From Ectocarpus siliculosus (lineage: Eukaryota > Sar > Phaeophyceae > Ectocarpales > Ectocarpaceae), in assembly GCA_000310025.1 (NCBI GenBank), contig FN648551.1, positions 83,910 through 147,909 of the forward strand: 64,000 nt of DNA, read 5' to 3'. The position numbers were made by a program, and so were the translations under genes. The notes below the pieces were generated by a model. That model did not search any database. It saw nothing but the letters and a program-made list of their open reading frames with translations, and was not told the DNA's origin. Below, in pieces: positions 55,506 through 64,000 of this stretch (position 1 is its first letter; every line of letters begins with the position of its first letter).

Positions 55506-57002
55506 CTACTCAAAAAAGGTACACAGATGTATACTCCCTCCCCACGGGTAAACCTTTCCAAACGATGTCGTTTTGCTCTTCGAGAACATCATCGGCAATT
55601 CGTAACTCTTTCTCATTTTTTCTAAGTGATGGTGTCACGCGGGCAGCCCGTGGCTTTCATTTCCTACACTCTGCGCTGGGCAAGCACTGGGCCGGAAGCA
55701 CGGTGGCGTTAAGTCGGAAAACGTATTTTTGGACGAGGGGGGTTGTCATCAAGCTCGCGGTATTCTGCTTGAGCTGCGAGTCTTTGGGCGAGTGCAGGTT
55801 TAAAAAATATTTGTAAGCACTACATACGGTTTGATGCAAGCTTCCCGTGTCTACTTTCGGCAGCACAACTTCTCAGATAGTGACTGCCGCGTTCACAATT
55901 ATGCTGCAGGTATGTTAATCAACCGTCAACGCCACCGTCACCACCACAACCACCAACAACAACAATAGCAACAACCATAGCAACAACAACATGTGAAACT
56001 GACACGAAGATCCATGTGGTTGCTCAGGTTAAAGCCGAGACGCCATCACCGGGCTCACGAGAGAACACGCCGCCCCGGAGGCCATTCCGGTATTCCTGCA
56101 TACAGGGATTCCTCAGAGGGAGATGATGGAACACTCTTGTCTGGACACCGTCTCGTTTTCAGACACGATTCTCCTGGTTCCTTTCTTCAAGAATGACGCA
56201 TGGTACAGTGACAATGAGAGAGAATGGACTTGCGCTCGTTGTAGAAGCCGTAGTTGTTCTTGCCCATGCTGCTTCTAATAACCAAAAGGAAACAGCGGTT
56301 CTGCATTCTCTGGAACCCCCCACAAGGAACAATAGTAGCGGAATAATTGGTGGAGAGGCAAGGACTTCGATGTTTTCATGTTTCCTGTTTCCGACCCATG
56401 TACGCCTCTCTCAACCCTCCTCTTCCTCTAGACGTTGGTTACGTACGGAACGATCCCAAGACACGCGAGCTTCCGCGCTGCATTTAGACCTCGTCTATCT
56501 GCAGCAGCGGCAGGTCGAGGCCACGGGGGAAGCGAGCGACAGGCAGCAGGTAGCACATGAACACCTTGTGTGGGCTACCCTCGAGCCGTAACGTGTACCA
56601 TATTGCTTTCCCCGTGGCCTTGGCTTGCCGCTGCTGCGGACTGATGGCGTTATGGAATTCTTCACGAACGTTTGGGTATCTTCGGATCATACAGTGGGTA
56701 ATCAGCGCCTGGAGGTAACGCGAAGTAGGATCGTCGTAAACATGTTCATTGAAAACGCCGAAATACTCCTCTCGGCCAACCAGCCCACTGCTACTGTTGT
56801 GGGTGCTTTTTCGAACCTCACACGGCCATCCCTCTAGCTGCATGTGAGTCGTACGACCGGCAGCCACCCGGTGCAGGGCGAATGAAATTTCACGAAGGAG
56901 CGATTTGTCTCATTACGCTTTGAGCCGGGGCTACCAAGCCATAGGTCATCGTTCACGCCGAGTATCAAAGATCGGTAGACGTATGACAGCATTTCTCCGC
57001 AT
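55506..57002. other. Unassigned; one protein-like minus-strand open frame
   Basis: The minus-strand frame 56867-56484 (128 codons, within it EEYFGVFNEHVYDDPTSRYL and KVFMCYLLPVARFPRGLDLP) has a natural composition and few low-complexity residues. I recognise no domain. It may be an exon of a host gene or part of an element. A CCACCAACAACAACAA-type low-complexity run lies at 55,940-55,990. Confidence 0.3.
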
Positions 57003-57026
57003 ACCGTAATCTACACAAGATAACAC

Positions 57027-57072
57027 ACCCCCGGTGATACATTTTTGGCTTTAAAAATGTTATCACCGGGGG
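57027..57072. repeat. Short perfect hairpin
   Basis: cacccccggtgata...ttatcaccgggggtg forms a 14-16 bp stem around an AT-rich loop that also pairs partly (attttt/aaaaat). It lies next to the left terminal repeat. Confidence 0.85.
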
Positions 57073-57157
57073 TGGTATCCTGTGGGGGGTGTGGTATCTT
57101 ATGTAGCCCGGGTGATAAGTGCAGCTCGCAGGGGCACCTAAGGGGGTGTGATAAACC

Positions 57158-57395
57158 AGGGGGGGTGATAGCACGTCCGAACACCCACAGAGTGTGTTTG
57201 GGGGTGTGATAAATGAGGGTGTGTGATAAAAGGGGGGTGTGATAGCCAGTCTGAACATCCGCAAGGTGTGTTTGAGGGGGTGATAAATGAGGGCGTGTGA
57301 TAAAAAGGGGGTGTGATAGCAACTCCGAACACCCACAGGGTGTGTGTTTGGGGGGGTGATAAAAAGGGGGGGCGATAAAAAGGGGGGGTGATAAC
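57158..57395. repeat. G/T-rich minisatellite of about 64 bp
   Basis: Three imperfect copies of gggtgtgatagc...tccgaacacccacaggg followed by tgtgtttgggggtgtgataaa. The associated His/Thr/Pro-rich minus-strand open frames are repeat artefacts. Confidence 0.85.
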
Positions 57396-57871
57396 ACTGC
57401 TTGTAGAGTCGAACCGCTGCTGCCGCACACTCGCAGGGGTGCCGCACACTTGAAGTGTGGTTCTGCGGGGATGTGGTAAAACAAAGGGGCTCAACGGAGG
57501 TGACGAAACTCCTGAGCACGTGATCTCGGTGATGACTCAACCCCCTCAACACCGAAGAAAGTTTCAAACAAAATAATGTCAGCAACCATCACGGCTTGAT
57601 GGAGCATGAAAAATGAAAATTAAATCGAAGGTACCTTGTCCGATATGATGGGAGGTACATGCGGCAGCATTCTGCGCTCCCTGCACATTCATGTTGTTGG
57701 AGGTCTCCATGCGGGGTGATTCCCCGCACGCAAGTGTTGTGTGTGTGTGACAGCAGTGTGCGATACCCACGGGGCAGATGATGCATCACCCCGGTGATAG
57801 AAGGAGGGGCCCCGTGAATGTATGCGGCGTGACCACGGGGTGTGTTATCTTATGTAGCCCGGGCGATAAAT

Positions 57872-58612
57872 CGATGGTTTATTGTTTTCTTTCGAATTGC
57901 CTTGATAAATATTTCTGTGGCCTACGGAGGGAGACATCCCCCGTACCACACGTTCCGCACGGCACAAAGCCTCTGCGGTATCCTAACGTGTCTCTGCTTC
58001 TAAACACAAAATCTCCCTCTGAATACTACCAGACGGGACGAAACTGTTGCACAGTAGCAGTCTCGGACGATTGAGCCTCCCAATGGTACGCACTACCATT
58101 CAGAAAACACCCCAATGCTACGCCATACTTCTACGTGGCAAACGGTTGCGCCAATTCCGAGTCACAGAAATACTTAGATGCCTCTCCTAGGTGAGTCCTC
58201 ACTCGTAACATCTCCTATCCCCCACCTTCGAAAGAAAAGGGGTGGGTGGGCGGGAGAAAAGCTACGAATTTCTGCTAGCTACTGGTCCAAACTTCGATGT
58301 AGCTAGCTGCTGCCCTCCTTCCCGCGTGACCCTCCGACGCGGGCTGCGTGTTACACACTGTGCATTCCTCAACACGTGGCCCTTGGTCCAGTAGACACGC
58401 GTCTATCATACTCTTGATGCAGGAGCAGCGAGGCAGCAGAATGAGAACTCCGTGAGACCTTTCTTTTTGTAAGACCCCAGAAAACCAAACCAAGACAACC
58501 CAACCAACACGCCACAACAAGAACTCAAATACAACCGTAGATCTGGGAGATGTTCCGAATTCTTCCGTGCACAATAAACTACAGTTTATTCGGTCTTCGA
58601 CAACAAACTTTC
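57872..58612 (-). mobile_element. Second diverged terminal remnant of a DIRS-like relative
   Basis: It shares with the 55.0-kb remnant and the 49-kb terminus the order: poly-T/ttcgaattgc block, the ccatttgagg-like ggtacgcactaccatt block, a ccccaccttcgaaagaaaag spacer motif, and an A-like end with ataaac..cagtttatt and ttcgac. It is more diverged than the 55-kb copy, in the same reverse orientation, without coding capacity. Old and broken. Confidence 0.6.
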
Positions 58613-58711
58613 ATTTTGTCAGAAATGCCGAAAATTACCACCGGGGTGTCGTATTCTGTGGGGGGTGTGGTTTCTTATGTGGGTGTGTTTATCTTGTGTA
58701 TTTTACGGTAG

Positions 58712-58996
58712 GTTTCTGTTCTAGATCGCGTTCTTTCACTTAACATGGTGGGTAGGCCTCACCATTCGAGCGTAGAGGCACCGTTTCCGTACGTCATCCT
58801 AAAAACAAATCAACTATAGTCACCCATGAGAGCAGTGAGTGGTGCACAACCTTTCTTGCATTGTGTCTGCCGTACCATCCCACGTTTGACGCGGCGGAGC
58901 ATGATCTGCACATAAAGAACGATAGCCCACTGGGGGGAGTAGTAATCCTCTTTGCCATGCAAACTTATTTTCACCACGAACGTCTCAATCACCATC
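58712..58996. other. No gene recognised
   Basis: Short spacer with no motif. The minus-strand open frame that starts in the left arm of the adjacent inverted duplication extends into it. Confidence 0.4.
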
Positions 58997-59546
58997 ATCG
59001 CGGATAGTCTTACCGATCGTGTCCCGCACGGTTTGAACGTAGGTGGAGCTAGCGCATGTAATGCGGTCGCTATTTGGTCGTCCTCGTCACCGTCTGGTAC
59101 TACCGGCGACAACAGGAGCGGACTCTGGAGAAGTCGGGACAAGGTGTCGAGGCTCGGGCGTCGGCGTGGGTTCTTGTAGAATCGACAGGAAGGCAAGAGT
59201 CACAAGGTGTTTGTGAATGAGCAATGGATGTCTTCGAGAGGTGGGCGTGCTCGGGGTGAAAAAAAAGCCAGCCCGAATACGCCCACATCACGAAGACACA
59301 TTTTGCTTAGGCTTAGGGTTAGGGTTAGGAAATGGTGACTGGCTCTAATATTCCTGTCGATGCTCCACACGAACCGCTCCGACGCGTGGACCTCGACACC
59401 TTGTCCCGGCGCCTCGAGTGCCCACTCCTGTGGTCGCCGGTAGTACCAGACGAGGACGAGAACGACGGAAACAGCGGCGGCATGACGCCCGCTGGCCCCA
59501 CCTATTTCAAAACGTGCGGGACACGATCGACATGACTATCGGCGAT
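58997..59546. repeat. Inverted duplication around a telomere-like tract
   Basis: Left arm 58997-59172 and right arm 59374-59546 are reverse complements at about 75 percent. Both encode, outward, a peptide like LDTLSRLLQSPLLLSPVVPD. The spacer carries (TTAGGG)-type repeats at 59,306-59,329. The common reading frame in both arms suggests that a once-coding segment was duplicated. Confidence 0.7.
59306..59329 (+). repeat. Short interstitial telomere-like tract
   Basis: cttaggcttagggttagggttagg: about three and a half TTAGGG-type units in a single orientation. Confidence 0.9.
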
Positions 59547-59599
59547 GGTCTACTGGCGGATCGAGCTCTCGCCACTACAAAAGGGGCATCCGCCTCTCC

Positions 59600-61949
59600 A
59601 AAAGGGTTATAAGGCAAGACCAATGCAGATCAATGTGCGTGTGGATCACTTACCGAGGTTTGTGCGGATCAGTGTCCCTGGGTGGGGATCGACGACCCCA
59701 CGGGTCTACCGCTCTAGACAAAAGGGATTTCAATATTACAGACAAGACCAGCCAGTTCAAAAGTGAAGGAGGGATGCTGTGGTTCCTCAGGGCTTTGGCT
59801 TGAGCAATGCACAGGACGACAAATGAGAGCATCAGACATGGCGGTGGATTGGGTTTGTTGATCATACGGGAAGACACTTCGCTGAACATTCAGCTTCAGC
59901 AGTCCTAAACGTCGACTGCAACTGAACGCTCCAGTTCAATATTGCAGGACTACACACATCGAGCAGCAAATGAACCCCTGTCCGTGGCATGCATATGGGC
60001 GGACACACCGCAGCAGCCACGCGGTCGCGGGGGTGAATTGTGCATGGCCGAAAAGAGTTTTCTCCGCCGTGGACCAAAAAACGCACGCAACTATACAGCA
60101 TTGATACCGTCGTTGCGTTTCCATCTCTCGCGACCACCCTCTGCGCTTCAATTGTCCGCCAAGTACTCCCTACTTGAGTACTTCCAACTTTGCCTAACCC
60201 TCAACCACCCAAAAGCCCATGTCCAGTGGTAGGCCCCCGTCTGTCTGCCGTGCCGTAGCTCACAGCCATTGTGTAGTCTATCAATTGGGCATGCAGATAT
60301 TTTCCGGATAATTTAAAGCTGTGTATAGTATCTTCTCGGCCCGCCGGTACCGCCCTCATCTATGGTCACGATTGGTCAGGTCACGTCGGCGGCGGAGATG
60401 GGAACCACCTGGACTATACTTACGTCCACGAGCTGCATTCGCTTATTTTTTGTTCTGAGAACAGGCAACAGGCACACACGCCCTGCAAATCGACAGCGGT
60501 GGGATATCCTCAACCAGAACAGCGTGCGAAGCCTCCACGGGCAACATATCAATTTATCCTCACCAGCTGGGTGTAGGGTGTGTATTCTACGTCGAAGCAC
60601 CTCCGGACACGGCATTTTGTCTCGTCTTGAATTGCGCGACTGCGCATTTGACCATCAATAACGGTTCTGGTAACGTCTGCCTTGTGTTTTCTTCCGCGGG
60701 CGACATGAAAGAACTACACTTTTGTACATGTACCGCCAGAGCAAGAACTGCGACCGAACTTGCCGTGCCCCGAGCTCCGCCATCGCCCTCTATTTTTCTC
60801 CTTCTCAACGGTAGATTGTACTTCCGTGGCGTACGCTAGGTAGTAGATGCACTTTCCCGTGCAAGATCTAGCTTCTCCAGGCTGTGCAGCAGTCTGCAGT
60901 AAAGAATACTTACACCTCTTTACTGCTGCAGGACAGGACACGAAGCAGAGTGCTCCTGAAGAAATTCCTGCCGTTCTCTCTTCGTTGAAGTTCCCCCTGA
61001 CCACCTCTCTCTTTCCTCTACCCCCCCTACACCTTCTTCTCGTTGTTCACCTCCCTCGCGGTGGCCACAGGATGCCGGCTCGGGTGGACTACGCCGACCC
61101 CCCGCCGATCCCCGATCCCGGATCCTCCCCCAACCAAGCACGCAAACAAGCGGCGGAACCGGTGCCGTTTCGGAGGGATGCGGTATATTCCTTAATCCCC
61201 ACTCTTGCCCCACTCTCATTTTTTTTTTTTTCGTGTGGATGTGTGATCCAACCTCCCCCACACGCAGCAGTTTCACTCTCCCATCTGAGCCTTTCCTCGC
61301 TCCCATCTGAGCCTTGTGCGCACCAGCACCATGGCAAGACCAGCAGAGAACACCGCGAAGAAGAAGAGAAACAAGACGAAGCGTAGAGTCAAGGTAAGAC
61401 TGAAGGGAAGGGTGTGGGTGAGGCAACCTTGGTAGCAGAAGGTGCTGTAGGTTGGGTTGTCAGGTGTTGGGGAGATCTCAAAAACTGCTGTTGGTAGACT
61501 AGGTAGGGTTATCAGGTGTTGGGGAGATCGAGATACTGAGCCTAGACTAAACATGTTGCGCCAGACCACGAAACAGATAGCGATGCATGCGACACGCCTG
61601 CTCTCCGTTCTGAGACACTACCTTGGTGCCTTGTAAGCAGTTGCCAACCCCGGCCACGTCAATCACGTGGGCCGTTGTCTAGGTGCGCCCACCCTCTTCC
61701 TTGTGCGTTGGATGTAAATATTTCGAAGCCGCGATGTGATGGCTAAAACGGAAATAGCCATCCGCCAGCCGACCTCACGAAACATGAACCGATGTGCTAC
61801 AGCCATGAAAAAAGCTGTACCTACAGTACATCATGACATGTATAGCTGCTGCCTGTCGCGGTTAGTCCAAACATCGCGTCCACGAGATTGTGATCCTATC
61901 ATCTGGCATTGTATCGACCTCCTCGTGGATTGATCCACTTGTTTGACGT
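59600..61949. other. No confident gene; one exon-like segment
   Basis: At 61,072-61,189 the plus strand has an acceptor-like ggccacag, then ATG and a 39-codon open segment (MPARVDYADPPPIPDPGSSP...PVPFRRDA) ending at a GTATAT donor-like site. It may be an exon, but no continuation could be found. A direct repeat of about 35 bp around ggttgtcaggtgttggggag lies near 61,452-61,530. Otherwise nothing is recognised. Confidence 0.3.
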
Positions 61950-62531
61950 TTCTCTTAATAATTCATAAAAAAATAAAGGGTTTGCTTTTGGAAGATTCAT
62001 TGAGACTTGTTTGGCATTATAAATCGCTTCAAGAATGGGTAGTCTTTCTGTGTGTGTTTTTATTATTCCTTAATTAAATCGCTTCAAGAAATTCTTGGTT
62101 ATCAACACCTACCTGCAATCTCTACGGGATATTGAAATAAATGCTAAAAATAATCTTAAATGCGAGCGTAAATCAGGATCTGAATCACAAATGTTTTTCC
62201 CCTGAAATAAAATTTCCCCTTCTATTACATCATAGGATGGATGACCAGCAATAACTTTAGAGAGTGTACTTTTGCATGGATTTCTCCCTCAAAAATAGAG
62301 AGGTTTACTCCTCTTAAAATTTTATTAAATGTCTGGGTTTCTGAGTTGGAGAGAATCGTATTTCCGGAAAAAATATTGAACTATAAATAGTTTAAAGTAA
62401 CACGGGCCTTGATAAAATTTAACCTACAATTGAATATATTTTGTATTAGTAATTAATATATATTCCATCAATCTTGTTGTTTTAGTTTAATTCGAATTTA
62501 TTTAAAAAACTTTTTATCCTAAAAAAAAAAA
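61950..62531 (-). pseudogene. sufC: Plastid DNA insertion (NUPT) with a broken sufC (ycf16)
   Basis: A sharply AT-rich block of about 580 bp in a GC-rich neighbourhood. On the minus strand from about 62,370 it encodes the N-terminal half of SufC, the ABC ATPase of Fe-S cluster assembly, which is plastid-encoded in red-lineage algae: ILRGVNLSIFEGEIHA, then KSTLSKVIAGHPSYDVIEGE, ILFQGKNICDSDPDLRSHLR and FLEAIYNAKQ. The Walker-A core (GPNGSG) is missing because of a deletion that also shifts the frame. Further frame changes follow after LAF. A 55-bp insertion is flanked by a 16-bp direct duplication, taaatcgcttcaagaa, at 62,020-62,035 and 62,075-62,090. The gene's C-terminal half is absent. The AT-rich part above 62,370 is probably plastid flanking DNA. 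Non-functional. Confidence 0.87.
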
Positions 62532-63886
62532 GCCCATCCTTATCTACTTTGCACTATTTATCAAAGCAATCTAAACTGCTAGAGGGGAAAATAGAAACAG
62601 CAGATACTACCGGATATCCCTTGCTCACACTGCTCAAAGCCCAAGGCGGCCGTGTTTGTGCGGGAAAGCAAAGGGTCCCAGCACCCACCGATGTTGTGGC
62701 GAGTGATACAAGTGTGTGGTGCTAGAAGGTGTGCTGGTTCCCCGACTCTGGTTCCTGCCGAAACATGTATACTCCGTCATGGTGGTATTCTTTAGTCACA
62801 CACACATGTCTCTCTCGGGTCATCTACAGTACGTACTTGTATCTCGGGTCATCTACTGTGTGTATTGTACTGTAGCACGCACAGACAAGCTTCGCCGCTA
62901 GAAATTTCAGCCGTAACATGCAGTGACACGCACATGCAGGGGCGCATGCCTGCCGCACAGCAGTGGAAGGCTGAGTGTATTGCGCAGTCGGTTGGTGTGG
63001 TGGCTGCACCCCAGACCTCGATTATATTGTACAGAAGGGTCTCCATCTGAAAAATATTAGCACCATTGGCACGCCTATACTATTTTCTAGGGAAACGACG
63101 GACGACGATATTCTTTCAAAAACACCGCTCAGCTTCGATGTTCCCACGTCATCCCATGGCGACACCGCATGTTTTCATCGGCGAGGCTATGTGCTAGTGT
63201 GTCCGGATGGAAGAAAATGCAAGAGAGTGACAAGTTTGTGTCCCTCCCAAGCAAAAATCCAGCAACCGTTTCGGACAAAAAGGTTGATACCCAGGACTGA
63301 GTGACGAGTTGCGCGGCGGGGGTGAAAAGGGCTAAGTTGTTCCCGCGCGCGTGCGGTGACCCACCAACTTGTTCTGCGAGAAACAGGATGCGCAGGAGGT
63401 GGCAAAGGGTCGACGGAGACAGGCGGCGACGCTGCTGCAGGCCGTTTACCGAGGGCTGTACGGTCGCCGGATCGCTGCATATAGGTACAAGATGATGTGT
63501 TTGGCCGGCTGTGTTTGAAGCCCCAGGGCGGCAACACATGCCGTTGGTCGTTGTGGCTGGCATACGCCTTTCGGTATTTTTGCCGGTTGTGTTTGAGCCA
63601 ATCTGGCGGGTAACCGTGCGACACCACCTGCACTAGTCAAGCCTTGCCCTCGTGTCCAACAGCCCTGTGCTTTCAGGTTGGAGATGGCACGCTTTGTATT
63701 TTTTCGTAGCTGGCAAGCTTTTGCGTCAGAAAAGTCAGCCCCTTTTCCCTTGCCTGATCTTGCCACGTACTAAATATTGCGTTGAGCCGTGGAGAACGTG
63801 AAGCTCAGTATCATGTCTAGACAAACGGTGATCCAGTACACAACGCCCGCCCAAGATTGAAACCGTTTCGTCGTTGATTCGACCCC
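62532..63886. other. No gene recognised
   Basis: Short open frames only. Two related words, gccggytgtgtttga.gccccagg-like, occur near 63,505 and 63,583 as a weak local duplication. Confidence 0.4.
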
Positions 63887-64000
63887 ATGAAAAACTGCCA
63901 AAGGCGCGTGTACGAGAAGGCGGCCACGTCTATCCAGCGTTGTTTCCGGGGTGTCCTGCGGCGGCGTATCATGATCGAAGAGCGAAATCGGTGCCGGCGA
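63887..64000 (+). CDS. IQ-motif protein, 5' end only
   Basis: An ATG at 63,887 opens a frame that runs off the window after 38 codons. An in-frame TGA lies 12-14 bases upstream, which supports this start. Residues 12-25 contain a calmodulin-binding IQ motif (ATSIQRCFRGVLRRR, matching IQxxxRGxxxR). Such motifs bind calmodulin or myosin-light-chain-like proteins. They occur in myosins, in ASPM/abnormal-spindle-like proteins and in many flagellar and cytoskeletal proteins, so the full identity cannot be told from this fragment. Confidence 0.6.
   Translation, partial: MKNCQRRVYEKAATSIQRCFRGVLRRRIMIEERNRCRR

Larger units (their letters stand above)
57003..58711. mobile_element. Element with terminal inverted repeats of about 30 bp, interrupted by a second insertion
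   Basis: The left end taccgtaatctacacaagat and the right end atcttgtgtattttacggta are inverted repeats with roughly 27 of 30 positions matching. Inside, modules containing gtatcttatgtagcccgggtgataa recur near 57,085, 57,845 and, in altered form, 58,665. No transposase is visible, so this looks like a non-autonomous DNA transposon. A DIRS-like terminal remnant (57,872-58,612) lies inside it. Confidence 0.6.

Noticed and set aside
57011-57585. His/Pro/Thr-rich minus-strand open frames
   Set aside because: They are translations of the 64-bp G/T-rich minisatellite.

Overview
This is a eukaryotic nuclear window, most likely from a brown alga (Phaeophyceae) or a close stramenopile relative. Four things suggest this: genes with many short exons and GT-AG introns; an ankyrin-repeat gene whose C-terminal tail resembles the ankyrin families of Ectocarpus; a decayed insertion of plastid DNA carrying sufC (ycf16), a gene kept in plastids of the red lineage; and a high load of repeats and mobile elements. 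The species assignment is inference.

Layout. 1-4,000: a 66-bp minisatellite, a weak gag-like remnant, a G-rich telomere-like tract and a decayed ankyrin-repeat gene. 7,128-30,340 is the gene-rich core, with three multi-exon genes whose splice junctions were placed by reading phase and family similarity. These are the E2 subunit (DBT) of the branched-chain 2-oxoacid dehydrogenase complex on the minus strand, the E1-beta subunit (BCKDHB) of the same complex on the plus strand, and a fatty-acid-amide-hydrolase-like amidase on the minus strand. E2 and E1-beta are head to head across about 1.4 kb, so two subunits of one mitochondrial complex may share a promoter region. E1-beta and the amidase converge.

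30,341-43,367 is mostly repeats: foldback elements, a long palindrome beside a 100-N assembly gap, paired diverged repeats, and a low-complexity Ala/Thr/Asn-rich coding region at 40.1-41.9 kb.

43,368-49,726 is a complete-looking tyrosine-recombinase element with the A1 - body - B1 - A2 - B2 split-direct-repeat layout of PAT/Ngaro-type DIRS elements. No reverse transcriptase is visible, and about 18 hairpin-forming tandem units occupy its body. Two more diverged termini of this family lie at 55.0-55.5 kb and 57.9-58.6 kb, both in the opposite orientation. The second sits inside a terminal-inverted-repeat element.

49.7-64 kb also holds relics of an isoleucyl-tRNA synthetase gene, an inverted duplication around a telomere-like TTAGGG tract, the plastid-derived sufC insertion (61.95-62.53 kb), and at the right edge the start of an IQ-motif protein.
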